Assembly (NCBI RefSeq): GCF_035552695.1
Contig: NZ_DASZKT010000011.1
Span: 1 to 64,000, forward strand
Reading direction: 5' to 3'
DNA: 64,000 bases
DNA from: Actinospica sp035552695
GTDB lineage: Bacteria > Actinomycetota > Actinomycetes > Streptomycetales > Catenulisporaceae
The translations under genes were made by a program, and so were the position numbers. The notes under the pieces are model-generated. The model made no database searches, had not been told where the DNA came from, and worked only from the letters and a program-made list of their open reading frames with translations. This document shows, in pieces, positions 52,774 through 61,041 of this stretch (the first letter of the stretch is position 1; each line of letters starts with the position of its first letter).

Positions 52774-53241
52774 ATGCCCGAGGAAACCGAGACCGCATCG
52801 ATTCCCGAGACCCGAGACGGGACCCGAGCCGAGAGCGGGCGGCCGCCGCGGGGCCGCTCGGATCGGCGGGAGGGCGGCTTCATCAGACGACTGATCTCCC
52901 GGCTGGCCACCGAGACCGAGGAACTCGACGACGCCGACCTCAAGGCGGCGATCCCGGGGCAGGGCGCCGTCCCGATCGCGCAGTGCCGCGACCGTGAGGC
53001 GGTCTGCATCCTCGGCACCCTGCGCACCGTCACCTTCCAGCCGCGGGCTGGCGTGCCCGCGGTCCAAGCGGAACTCTGGGACGGCACCGGGGCGGTCACC
53101 GTCGTCTGGCTCGGCCGCCGCAGGATCGCCGGCATCGATCCGGGACGCGTCATCAAGGTTCGAGGACGCATCACCGCGCTCGGCGGTCAGCGGGTGATTT
53201 ACAACCCGATCTACGAACTTCGGCCAGGAGCCACAGACTAG
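52774..53241 (+). CDS. OB-fold nucleic-acid-binding domain protein
   Basis: A 155-residue protein. Residues 1-35 are charged and disordered; residues about 70-150 form an OB fold (VCILGTLRTVTFQPRAGVPA, AELWDGTGAVTVVWLGRRRI, GRVIKVRGRITALGGQRVIY) like the RecG/NusG-type small OB proteins of actinobacteria. In mycobacteria a similar small OB gene lies near a KimA-like gene and TrkA-type genes; here it directly follows the transporter gene by 22 bases. GGAC-GGAG precedes the ATG at 52774. Role unknown. Confidence 0.85.
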   Translation: MPEETETASIPETRDGTRAESGRPPRGRSDRREGGFIRRLISRLATETEELDDADLKAAIPGQGAVPIAQCRDREAVCILGTLRTVTFQPRAGVPAVQAELWDGTGAVTVVWLGRRRIAGIDPGRVIKVRGRITALGGQRVIYNPIYELRPGATD

Positions 53242-53341
53242 TGAGCGCGCAGGTCACCTAGCAGTGCCGCGGTCGTTAAAAACGCGTATGTATTCGCGCA
53301 GCCTGCTTCACCGGGCCGGGGCGAGGCCGTTCACTGAGGCC

Positions 53342-53743
53342 ATGTCCTCCGTCAGCGAGTCCGCGGTGCCGATCCTGCCGAGCGGCGATCTGCGGCGAGC
53401 CGAGGCGTTCTACCGGTACCTCGGCTTCCGCGCCACCGGCCGCGGCGCGGACTATCTGCGCGTCGCGCGCGGCGACATCGAGCTGCACCTGTACCTCGCG
53501 CCCGGTCTCGACCCGCCGGCCAACCCGGCGGGCTGCTACCTGCGGGTCGCCGACCCGGCCGGGCTGCGCGCCGGCTGGCGCGCCGACGGCGTCAACTGCC
53601 TGGACGTGGCCGGCTCCCGGGCGTACGGCGAGACCGTGTTCGCGCTGGTCGACCCGGATGGCAATACCCTGCGTTATGGTCCGGCCGGGCAGTCCGTACC
53701 GAGCGGCGCGCGGTCCGGTGGCAAATCGCGCGAGTGGGAATAG
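53342..53743 (+). CDS. VOC-superfamily (bleomycin-resistance-like) protein
   Basis: A 133-residue glyoxalase-fold protein (VPILPSGDLRRAEAFYRYLG, DIELHLYLAPGLDP, VFALVDPDGNTLRYG). Small VOC proteins of this shape bind drugs such as bleomycin or act as dimeric metal-free binders. The ATG at 53342 follows GAGG. It is followed 30 bases on by a USP gene. Ligand unknown. Confidence 0.87.
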   Translation: MSSVSESAVPILPSGDLRRAEAFYRYLGFRATGRGADYLRVARGDIELHLYLAPGLDPPANPAGCYLRVADPAGLRAGWRADGVNCLDVAGSRAYGETVFALVDPDGNTLRYGPAGQSVPSGARSGGKSREWE

Positions 53744-53773
53744 ACTGGGAGTCGTTCCGCTAGGAGATACGCG

Positions 53774-54274
53774 ATGATGCCACTCAGCGTCGGTCGCGTG
53801 GTGGTCGGCGTCGACGGGTCGCCCGGCAGCCTGCACGCCTTGCGTCGCGCGGTCGAATTCTCTCGAGCCTGGCAAGCGCCGCTGTTCCCGGTGCTCGCCT
53901 GGCAACCGCCCGGGGGTGAGGCCCCCGCGCGTCTGCGCCAGATCCCGGAGTTGGAGCGGGACTGGTGCCGCGGCGCCGAGGACCGGCTGAACGCCGCCTT
54001 CGAGGAGGGGCTCGGCGCGATCCCGCTGGACCTCGACTGCGAGCCGCAGATCGTGCGCGGCCCGGCCGGACCCGCGCTGGTCCAGGTCGCCGACCGGCCG
54101 GACGATCTGATCGTGGTCGGCTCGGGGCGGCACGGCGCGCTCGCCCGGCTCACCCACAGCCATATCGCAGCGTACTGCGTCGCGCACGCGTCCTGCTGCG
54201 TGATCGCCGTGCCCCCGCCGCCGCTGGCCGGAATCCCGCGCCATCTGCGGCACGCGCGGCGTCTCGCCGCGTGA
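53774..54274 (+). CDS. Universal stress protein
   Basis: A 166-residue single UspA domain. It begins VVVGVDGSPGSLHALRRAVE, and the ATP motif G-x2-G-x9-G(S) is matched near residues 118-135 (VVGSGRHGALARLTHS). USPs bind ATP and act in stress and osmotic responses. GGAG before the ATG at 53774 supports the start. It precedes a potassium/proton antiporter gene. Confidence 0.88.
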   Translation: MMPLSVGRVVVGVDGSPGSLHALRRAVEFSRAWQAPLFPVLAWQPPGGEAPARLRQIPELERDWCRGAEDRLNAAFEEGLGAIPLDLDCEPQIVRGPAGPALVQVADRPDDLIVVGSGRHGALARLTHSHIAAYCVAHASCCVIAVPPPPLAGIPRHLRHARRLAA

Positions 54275-54364
54275 GCGGATGGCCGGGGTAGGGCTGTAAG
54301 TCCTGACAAAGATCGTTCCCGCGGATATTCTGGAGGACCCTCACCTCCGACGACGGGCCACATC

Positions 54365-55855
54365 GTGCATCCCGCCAATCTCGACGTGCTGCTGCTGATC
54401 GGCTCCGTCGTGGTGATCGCGGCCATCGGCGCGGCCCGGTTGGCGCACGGCGTGGGCCTGCCGGGCCTGCTCGTCTTCCTCGGCCTCGGGCTGCTGCTCG
54501 GCGAATCCGGCGCGGGCATCCGCTTCGACGACGCGGGTCTGGCCGAGGCGCTCGGACTGAGCGCGCTGGTGCTCATCCTGGCCGAGGGCGGCCTGACCAC
54601 CCGGCTCGAGCACGCCCGCGCGGGCGCCCCGCAGGCCCTCGCCCTGGCCACGGTCGGCGTCGCGACGACCACCGTGGTCGTCGCCCTCGCCGCGCACGTG
54701 CTGGTGGACCTGCCGTGGCGGCAGGCGCTGCTGCTCGGCGCGGTGCTCGCGCCGACCGACGCCGCGGCCGTGTTCTCGGTGCTGCGGAAACTGCCGCTGC
54801 CGCCGCGGCTGTCCGGCATCCTCGAGGGCGAATCAGGCCTCAACGACCCGCCGTCGGTGCTGGCCGTGACCCTGCTGAGCGCGGGCGGGCACGTCCCGTC
54901 CGGCGCGTTCATCGCCGGGGAGGTCGTCTACGAACTGGTCATCGGCGCCGCGATCGGACTGGTTCTCGGGCTGCTGGGCGCGGAGGGCCTGCGGCGGGTC
55001 GCGCTGCCCGCCTCGGGCCTGTACCCGATCGCGGTGCTGGCGATCATCGTCGCGGGCTACGGCGCGGCCTCGACGGCGCACGCGAGCGGCTTCCTCGCCG
55101 TCTACGTCGCGGCCCTGGTCCTCGGAAACGTGCGGCTCCCGCACCGGGCCGCGACGCGCGGCTTCGCCGAGGGCATCGCATGGCTGGCGCAGATCGGACT
55201 GTTCGTCATGCTCGGCCTGCTCGCCTCGCCCTCGCGGCTGCCCGCGCAGATCCTGCCCGCGATCGTCATCGGCCTCGTACTCACCCTGCTGGCCCGGCCC
55301 ATCGCAGTCCTCGTGTCCACGCTGCCGTTCCGGGCCCGCTGGCGCGAGCAGACCTTCCTGTCGTACGCCGGTCTGCGCGGCGCCGTCCCCATCGTGCTGG
55401 CGACGATCCCGATGAGCTCCCGCGTCCCCGGGGCCGCGCGCCTGTTCGACCTCGTATTCCTCGTCGTCGGCGGCTTCACCCTCGTGCAGGGCCCGACACT
55501 CCCCTTCGTCGCCCGCAAGCTCGGCGTCCTCGCGGCGGACGAGCCGACCGAGCTCGACGTCGAATCCGCGCCGCTCGAAGACCTGCACGCCGTCATGCTG
55601 CAGACCCAGATCCCCGACGGCTCCCGGATGCACGGCATCGAACTGTGGGAGCTGCGCCTGCCCGAAGGCGCGATCATGTCCCTGGTCGTGCGCGCCGGCA
55701 CCGCCTTCGTCCCCGAACCGACCACCCGCCTCGAGACCGGCGACCGCCTGGTCATCGTGGCCTCGTCCAAGGTCCGGCGGCACACTGAGCGCCGGCTGCG
55801 CGCAGTCAGCCGCGCGGGAAAGCTCGCGGGCTGGCTCGGCGAGCGCGGCGACTGA
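54365..55855 (+). CDS. Potassium/proton antiporter (CPA1 family with RCK-C domain)
   Basis: A 496-residue antiporter. Residues about 1-390 carry roughly 12 membrane helices with the CPA core APTDAAAVFSVLRKLP and ESGLNDPPSVLAV (conserved Asp pair). Residues about 400-480 form a cytosolic TrkA-C (RCK-C) domain (SRMHGIELWELRLPEGAIMS, LETGDRLVIVASSK). It should export K+ or Na+ in exchange for protons, gated through the RCK-C domain, possibly by a nucleotide such as c-di-AMP in relatives. Start GTG at 54365. It closes a run of genes with potassium or stress roles. Confidence 0.9.
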   Translation: MHPANLDVLLLIGSVVVIAAIGAARLAHGVGLPGLLVFLGLGLLLGESGAGIRFDDAGLAEALGLSALVLILAEGGLTTRLEHARAGAPQALALATVGVATTTVVVALAAHVLVDLPWRQALLLGAVLAPTDAAAVFSVLRKLPLPPRLSGILEGESGLNDPPSVLAVTLLSAGGHVPSGAFIAGEVVYELVIGAAIGLVLGLLGAEGLRRVALPASGLYPIAVLAIIVAGYGAASTAHASGFLAVYVAALVLGNVRLPHRAATRGFAEGIAWLAQIGLFVMLGLLASPSRLPAQILPAIVIGLVLTLLARPIAVLVSTLPFRARWREQTFLSYAGLRGAVPIVLATIPMSSRVPGAARLFDLVFLVVGGFTLVQGPTLPFVARKLGVLAADEPTELDVESAPLEDLHAVMLQTQIPDGSRMHGIELWELRLPEGAIMSLVVRAGTAFVPEPTTRLETGDRLVIVASSKVRRHTERRLRAVSRAGKLAGWLGERGD

Positions 55856-55944
55856 GCAGGGCCGAGAACCCGAATGAGGGCTCTCCTACGAGACCGCGGC
55901 ATTTCATCGGGCAAATACTGACCGGGAACCCTTGACGTCCGCCA

Positions 55945-55956
55945 TGGTCTAGTCCA
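55945..55956 (+). promoter_or_regulatory. DasR-type operator upstream of the EndoH-like gene
   Basis: TGGTCTAGTCCA differs from the core of the DasR-responsive element (TGGTCTAGACCA) at one base, and the same TGGTCTAGTCC form is known from Streptomyces chitinase promoters. It overlaps a promoter-like TTGACG at 55932 and is about 90 bases before the start codon. It points to control by N-acetylglucosamine or chitin signals. Confidence 0.8.
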
Positions 55957-56046
55957 TTTTTTGTGGATACCCACTCCATCTCCAGCGCGCTCGCCGCCGC
56001 CACCACCCTCGTCGCGGTGAGCAGCGTGGATCCGAGGAGAGCACCC

Positions 56047-57552
56047 ATGAACGACAGTCCGCAGGTTACCCGCCGCCGCTTGCTGCGCAACGCAGGGCTC
56101 GCCGTCGCAGTCGCCGGCACGTCCTCGGCGCTGATACGTGCCGAAACGGCCACCCCGGCCGCCGCGGCCACCGGCGCCAAGACCGCCGCCGCGGCGAAGT
56201 CCGGCCCGATCACGACCGCCTACGTCGAGGTCAACAACGACAGCATCACCAGCGTCGGCAACTACACGCTGGCCTCGAACGGGGCCAACGTGTTCGACAT
56301 CGGCATCATCTTCGCCGCGAACATCAACTACGACGGAACCACCGCCCAGCTGTACTTCAACCCGCAGGTACAGGCGGTCCTCGACAACGCCGCGACGCAG
56401 ATCGCGCCGCTCCAGGCCAAGGGGATCAAGGTCATGCTTTCGATCCTCGGCAACCACCAGGGCGCCGGTTTCGCCAACTTCCCCGACCAGCAGTCCGCGG
56501 CCGCGTTCGCGACGCAGCTGTCCAACGCCGTGTCCACCTACGGCCTCGACGGCATCGACTTCGACGACGAATACGCCGACTACGGCACGAACGGCACGGC
56601 GCAGCCGAACGCGTGGTCCTTCCCCTACCTGGTTCAGGCGTTGCGCAACGACCTGCCGAACAAGATCATCTCCCTGTACTTCATCGGGCCGTCCTCGACA
56701 ACGTTGTCCTACAACGGGATCGTCGTCGGCGACCTGATCAACTACAGCTGGAACCCCTACTACGGCAGCTGGGGCGTGCCCGACGTGCCCGGTCTGACGC
56801 AGGCGCAGCTCGCCCCCGCGGCGATCGACATCCAGAACACCGCGTCGTCGACCGCGACCAGTCTGGCGCAGCAGACCGTGTCCGGCGGCTATGGCGTCTT
56901 CAACACCTACAACCTGCCTGACACGGACGCCAGCGCGTACATCTCGTCGTTCACCCAGCCGCTGTACGGCAGCAACGCCGTCTACCTCAGCGGCACGAGC
57001 GTGGCGGCGGCGTTCAACAACACCGGCATCGCGAACGACGGCTCGAGCGGCGCGAACTTCGACAGCGACGGCTACGCCTACTCGGCGCAGGCCCTCTCGG
57101 CGGCCGGTGTCAGCCCGGGCTCCAAGATCACCGCGTCCGGAAAGACGTTCACCTGGCCGAACGTGTCCGCCGGCTCGGCGGACAATTTCCAGGCCGGCGG
57201 CCAGAAGGTCGCGGTATCGGGATCCGGCAGCATCGCCTTCCTCGGCTCGGCCACGAACGGGCCCTCGACCGGGACCGCGACGGTGAACTTCACCGACGGC
57301 ACGAGCCAGAGCGTGACGCTGTCGTTCTCGGACTGGACGCTCAACGGAGGGGGCGCTTCGGTGGAGGCCGGCAACACGGCGGCCATCACCACGTCGTACC
57401 GGAACACCAGCTCGGGCGGCAAGGACACCGTCTCCACCAAAGTGTTCGCCACCAGCGCCATCTCGCTGACTTCCGGGAAGACGGTCGCGAGCGTCACCCT
57501 GCCGGCGAGCGCGAACCAGGGCGAACTGCATGTCTTCGCAATCGCCACCTGA
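56047..57552 (+). CDS. Secreted endo-beta-N-acetylglucosaminidase (GH18, EndoH-like)
   Basis: A 501-residue exported glycosidase. A Tat signal (TRRRLLRNAGLAVAVAGTSS) is followed by the GH18 barrel, with the catalytic motif DxxDxDxE at Asp168-Asp171-Asp173-Glu175 (GLDGIDFDDEYADYG). The barrel runs to about residue 310, followed by a C-terminal beta-rich domain (ITASGKTFTWPNVSAG, STGTATVNFTDGTSQSVTLS) that is probably carbohydrate-binding. EndoH enzymes cleave the GlcNAc-GlcNAc core of N-glycans and related chitobiose units. GAGGAGAGC precedes the ATG at 56047. The upstream DasR-type box fits regulation by GlcNAc. Confidence 0.92.
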   Translation: MNDSPQVTRRRLLRNAGLAVAVAGTSSALIRAETATPAAAATGAKTAAAAKSGPITTAYVEVNNDSITSVGNYTLASNGANVFDIGIIFAANINYDGTTAQLYFNPQVQAVLDNAATQIAPLQAKGIKVMLSILGNHQGAGFANFPDQQSAAAFATQLSNAVSTYGLDGIDFDDEYADYGTNGTAQPNAWSFPYLVQALRNDLPNKIISLYFIGPSSTTLSYNGIVVGDLINYSWNPYYGSWGVPDVPGLTQAQLAPAAIDIQNTASSTATSLAQQTVSGGYGVFNTYNLPDTDASAYISSFTQPLYGSNAVYLSGTSVAAAFNNTGIANDGSSGANFDSDGYAYSAQALSAAGVSPGSKITASGKTFTWPNVSAGSADNFQAGGQKVAVSGSGSIAFLGSATNGPSTGTATVNFTDGTSQSVTLSFSDWTLNGGGASVEAGNTAAITTSYRNTSSGGKDTVSTKVFATSAISLTSGKTVASVTLPASANQGELHVFAIAT

Positions 57553-57597
57553 AAAATCCCTACCGGGAATCGGGTGCGCGCTGTTACCGTCGGTTTC

Positions 57598-57651
57598 GTG
57601 ATTCAGCGCGCACCGCAGACGACGACGCCGGAGGCTGTCCCGGCGCGCTGA
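57598..57651 (+). CDS. Threonine-rich attenuator leader peptide
   Basis: A 17-residue leader ORF (GTG start) reading MIQRAPQTTTPEAVPAR, with three consecutive threonine codons ACG ACG ACG at 57619-57627. It lies 103 bases before the start of a threonyl-tRNA synthetase gene and 15 bases before a terminator hairpin. A -10-like TACCGT at 57585-57590 places the transcript start at the GTG, so it may be leaderless. Stalling at scarce threonyl-tRNA would favour read-through into the synthetase gene. Confidence 0.72.
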   Translation: MIQRAPQTTTPEAVPAR

Positions 57652-57666
57652 TGTTTGCCATCTTCC

Positions 57667-57696
57667 GTAGCCCCGGGGCGAGTGCCCCGGGGCTAC
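57667..57696 (+). terminator. Attenuator terminator hairpin of the ThrRS gene
   Basis: GTAGCCCCGGGGC (57667-57679) pairs perfectly with GCCCCGGGGCTAC (57684-57696) across a four-base loop. It sits between the Thr-codon leader peptide and the synthetase start codon. The following bases (GTCGTTCTCG) are only weakly T-rich. Confidence 0.75.
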
Positions 57697-57753
57697 GTCG
57701 TTCTCGTGCTCCGCGTGGTCGCCGCCCCCGCGAACCAAGGAGACGAGACCACC

Positions 57754-58953
57754 GTGAACGACCACCGCAAGCTCGGCCGCGAGCTGGAGATCTTCGACAC
57801 CGACCCGCTGATGGGCGCTGGCCTGCCGTACTGGCTGCCGGATGGCGCGGAGATCCGGCACGCTCTCGAGGAGTACGTGCGCGAACTGGAACGCCGCGCC
57901 GGATACCGTCACGTGTACTCGCCGGTGCTCGGCAAGCGCGAGCTGTACGAGATCTCAGGGCACTGGTCGCACTACAACCAGGACATGTATCCGCCGATGG
58001 AGGTCGGCGGCGAGCAGGTGCTGCTGCGTCCCAGCCTGTGTCCGCATCACGCGCTGATCTACCGGTCCCGCGCGCACAGCTACCGTGAGCTGCCGCTTCG
58101 TATGGCGGAGCTCGGCGGCATGTTCCGCCTGGAACTTTCAGGCGTGCTCGGCGGGCTCAACCGGGTCCGCTCGATTCAACTCAACGACGCGCACATCTTC
58201 TGCACCGTCGACCAGGCCGCCGAGGAAGCGCACGCGGCACTTGCGCTCATCCGCAAGGCGCACAAGGACATGGGCATCGAGGGCGCGCGCTACCGGCTTT
58301 CGCTGCCCGGGCCCGGCGGCAAGTACGTCGACAATCCCGAGATGTGGCAGCGCTCGACCGCGTTGCTGCGCGAGATCCTGGAGGCGTCCGGGCTGGAGTA
58401 CGAGGCGTGCGAGGGCGAGGCCGCGTTCTACGGTCCGAAGATCGACGTGCAGGTATACGACAGCGCGGGCCGGGAGTTCAGCCTCTCCACCGTCCAGGTC
58501 GACTTCCACCAGCCGGAGCAGTTCGACCTGCACTACATCGGCGCGGACGGCGCCAAGCACCGTCCGGTCATGGTGCACCGCAGCGTCATCGGCAGCATCG
58601 AACGCGTGGTCTCGCATCTGATCGAGGTACACGGCGGCGCGTTCCCGGCCTGGCTGGCTCCCGTCCAAGTGGCCGTCCTGCCCCTCACCGACGCAGAAGT
58701 GCCGCACGCCCAAGCCGTCATCGAACGCTGCATCGCCCTCGGCCTTCGCGCCGAACTCCACGCCCCGGAACGCGGCAGCCTGGGCGCCCGAATCCGCGCG
58801 GCTCGCCTCGTGCCATATCAGGCCATTGTCGGCGCGAAAGAGGCCGCGGGCAACGGGCTCGCCCTGCGACTGCGCGACGGGCAACGCCTCGACGCCCGCC
58901 CGGTCGAGCAGGTCCTCGCGGAGGTGTGCGACCAGATCGGGCGACGGGACTGA
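57754..58953 (+). CDS. thrS: Editing-domain-less threonyl-tRNA synthetase paralogue
   Basis: A 399-residue class II synthetase holding only the catalytic core and anticodon domain of ThrRS. The TGS and N2 editing domains of normal ThrRS (about 640 residues) are absent. The zinc ligands are kept: Cys in LRPSLCPHHAL, His in NDAHIFC and His in MVHRSVIGS. Motif 2 (FRLELSGVLGGLNRVRSI) and motif 3 (HRSVIGSIERVV) are intact, so it should charge tRNA-Thr but cannot clear Ser-tRNA-Thr. GTG at 57754 follows AAGGAGACG. The leader peptide and hairpin upstream suggest induction by threonine limitation. It may be a stress or inhibitor-resistant back-up copy; a full-length ThrRS must be expected elsewhere. 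Confidence 0.9.
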   Translation: MNDHRKLGRELEIFDTDPLMGAGLPYWLPDGAEIRHALEEYVRELERRAGYRHVYSPVLGKRELYEISGHWSHYNQDMYPPMEVGGEQVLLRPSLCPHHALIYRSRAHSYRELPLRMAELGGMFRLELSGVLGGLNRVRSIQLNDAHIFCTVDQAAEEAHAALALIRKAHKDMGIEGARYRLSLPGPGGKYVDNPEMWQRSTALLREILEASGLEYEACEGEAAFYGPKIDVQVYDSAGREFSLSTVQVDFHQPEQFDLHYIGADGAKHRPVMVHRSVIGSIERVVSHLIEVHGGAFPAWLAPVQVAVLPLTDAEVPHAQAVIERCIALGLRAELHAPERGSLGARIRAARLVPYQAIVGAKEAAGNGLALRLRDGQRLDARPVEQVLAEVCDQIGRRD

Positions 58954-58966
58954 ACGTCGAAGGAAT

Positions 58967-60307
58967 CTAGCTCGGGGCGTACCGGGGCCAGGGGCGGGTG
59001 GATTCGAGTTGGGCGGCCAGGTTCAACAGCGTGCGCTCGCCGCCGGGGCGGGCCACGAGCTGGACGCCGATGGGCATGCCGCGGTCGTCGATGCCCGCGG
59101 GGACGTTCATGGCGGGCCAGCCGGCGATGTTCCAGGGGGCGAAGAGGCTTGCGACCTTGAGGCTCGTCAAGCTGTTGCGGAGCACGTCGCGCCGGCCCCA
59201 GCGTTCGGCTGCGGGCGCGGGCTGGGAGAGGGCGGGCAGGAGCAGGACGTCGACGGCGCCGAAGAACTGCTCGGCGGCGCCCGAACGCCAGCGTTCGCGG
59301 GAGCGGGCGCCGTCGGCGTGCAGGGCGGTCAGGGCGTGGCCGATCGCAGACATCTGCTTCGTGCGGCGGTCGAGGCGGTTGCGGTCCAGTGGCCTCGCGG
59401 TCTCCCAGGCGAAGCCGAACCAGCTGCGGACCGCGGCGGTGCCGAGCCAGGACGGGTAGGCGGTGGTGTGCGACGTGACGTTATGACCGAGGTCTGCGAA
59501 CGCGGTCGCGACGGCCTTGGTCGCGGCGACGAACTGCGGGTCGATCGGGAGACCGACCTGGGCTTGGCGCGTCGAGATGCCGATGCGCAGCGTTCCCGGG
59601 TCGCCGAGCGTGCCGAGCTCGGGGGCGTCGGCCATGACGGACAGGGCGAGAGCGGCGTCCTGCACGGTCGTGGCCAGCGGGCCGTTCTCGGACAGGCCGC
59701 CCCAGACCGGCGTGCCGTCGATGCTCGCCGGCACGACGCCGGTGCCGGGCTTGATGCCGACCAGCCCGCAGCACGCCGCGGGGATGCGGATCGAGCCGAG
59801 GCCGTCGTTGCCGTGTGCGAGCGGGACCAGTCCGGCCGCGACCGCCGCCGCGCTGCCTCCGGACGAGCCACCCGGGGTACGGCGCCGGTCCCAGGGGTTG
59901 CGCGCGATTCCGTAGACGCTGTCGGTCATCGGCGGCAGGCACAGCTCCGGCACGTTGGTCAGACCGACGACGATCGCGCCCGCCGCTCTCAGCCTGGCGG
60001 TGACCGGATGGTCCTGCGCGCGTTCGGAATCGTCGGTGGCGGCGGAGCCGTTGCGCATCTGCTCGCCGGCGACCTCGATGTTGTCCTTGACGGCGACGGG
60101 GACCCCGGCGAGCGGGAGGCCGGCGAGATCCGTGCGCGCCTGCACGTCCGCCGCCTCGGCGCGGGCGCGCTCGGCCCGGACCACGCGGAACGCGCCGATC
60201 TCCGGGTCGAGCCGCGCGATCCGGTCCAGGTACTCGCCGACGACCTCGGTGGGGCGCAGTTCGCCGGCGCGTACGGCGTGCGCGATGCCGCTGGCGGTCG
60301 AAGTCAT
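58967..60307 (-). CDS. Amidase (amidase-signature family)
   Basis: A 446-residue amidase-signature enzyme. The Ser-cisSer-Lys triad is present as Lys in VPVAVKDNIEVAG, and GGSSGGSAAAVAAG with GSIRIPAA downstream, where the nucleophile Ser lies. It hydrolyses a carboxamide of unknown nature; GatA, fatty-acid amide and peptide amidases share the fold. There are no GatB or GatC genes nearby. It is convergent with the ThrRS gene (13 bases apart). The ATG at 60307 lacks a good ribosome site, and the upstream RNase gene follows the same direction about 70 bases away. Confidence 0.9.
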   Translation of the reverse strand: MTSTASGIAHAVRAGELRPTEVVGEYLDRIARLDPEIGAFRVVRAERARAEAADVQARTDLAGLPLAGVPVAVKDNIEVAGEQMRNGSAATDDSERAQDHPVTARLRAAGAIVVGLTNVPELCLPPMTDSVYGIARNPWDRRRTPGGSSGGSAAAVAAGLVPLAHGNDGLGSIRIPAACCGLVGIKPGTGVVPASIDGTPVWGGLSENGPLATTVQDAALALSVMADAPELGTLGDPGTLRIGISTRQAQVGLPIDPQFVAATKAVATAFADLGHNVTSHTTAYPSWLGTAAVRSWFGFAWETARPLDRNRLDRRTKQMSAIGHALTALHADGARSRERWRSGAAEQFFGAVDVLLLPALSQPAPAAERWGRRDVLRNSLTSLKVASLFAPWNIAGWPAMNVPAGIDDRGMPIGVQLVARPGGERTLLNLAAQLESTRPWPRYAPS

Positions 60308-60375
60308 GCGGAGATTATGCCCGGGTTCCGCGCGGGAACCCGGGCACATCGCCGAAATGCCGAACTCAGCCTGGA

Positions 60376-60798
60376 CTAGGACATCTGGTAGAAGTCGCTG
60401 TAGTGGTCCGGGCTGTAGTACCAGACCCCCGTGTCGGTGTCGTGCACGATCCGGTACGCGTCGCGGTGGGCACCGCAGGCGCGCTCGTACACGTCGTACT
60501 CGTAGTAGGTGTCGCCGTTGGGCAGCTGGCCGTCGTCGTTGTAGTACTCGCCGCCGGCGTAGCTGCACTCGCCGTCGGACAGGTTGACCCAGCCGCGCGA
60601 GGTCGGGTCGCCGAGCGAGTCCCAGGTCTGGACGGCGGACGCGGCGTCGGCGCAGCCGGAGACGGTGCAGGAGCTGTAGACCTCGGCCTGGGCCGGGCCC
60701 GCGCTCAGGGTCACGCCGAGCCCGGCGGTGACGACGGCGGCGAGCACCGCGACCGTCCGCTTGGGCAGCGCGAGGCGCTTCATTATGTGGGTAGACAC
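60376..60798 (-). CDS. Secreted guanyl-specific ribonuclease (RNase Sa type)
   Basis: A 140-residue secreted protein: signal peptide with cleavage after AQA near residue 39, then a mature domain of about 100 residues resembling RNase Sa/barnase-type guanyl ribonucleases. The catalytic residues align as Glu100 (YYEYDV), Arg116 (DAYRIVHD) and His132 (SPDHYSDF). Four Cys (44, 49, 78, 108) could form two disulfides, different from RNase Sa. The GTG at 60798 is eight bases after AAGGA. No barstar-like inhibitor gene lies beside it; since the enzyme is exported, cytoplasmic protection may be encoded elsewhere. Confidence 0.82.
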   Translation of the reverse strand: MSTHIMKRLALPKRTVAVLAAVVTAGLGVTLSAGPAQAEVYSSCTVSGCADAASAVQTWDSLGDPTSRGWVNLSDGECSYAGGEYYNDDGQLPNGDTYYEYDVYERACGAHRDAYRIVHDTDTGVWYYSPDHYSDFYQMS

Positions 60799-61041
60799 AG
60801 TTTTTCCTTGTTACAGAGTGTGGGTAGAGCATCAATGTTCTGATGCGCTCGTGCAAGACCCAACGTAACGCCGCCCAGATGGCGGGTCCAGGACTCTTCG
60901 CATTAATGCGCGGTTAACAGAAGTCGGCGATACTGGTCTATCCGGCCGCGATGGGTAATTCCCTGGCAAAGTCACTCTTCGTGCCCGCGTCGACACGCTC
61001 GGCACCGTGCGGTCACGCCGCCCCGGGAACCGCCCCCCGAG

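Noticed and set aside
50775..53174. 799-codon minus-strand frame across the KimA-like gene
   Set aside because: Antisense of a clearly coding transporter; translation is His/Arg-rich without membrane pattern.
57655..57753. Longer start for the ThrRS gene at an upstream ATG
   Set aside because: It would translate through the attenuator hairpin; the GTG at 57754 has a good ribosome site and matches the domain start.
55102..57912. Large open frame on the minus strand across the antiporter and EndoH genes
   Set aside because: It is antisense to two clear genes with motifs, and shows no domain or codon bias of its own.
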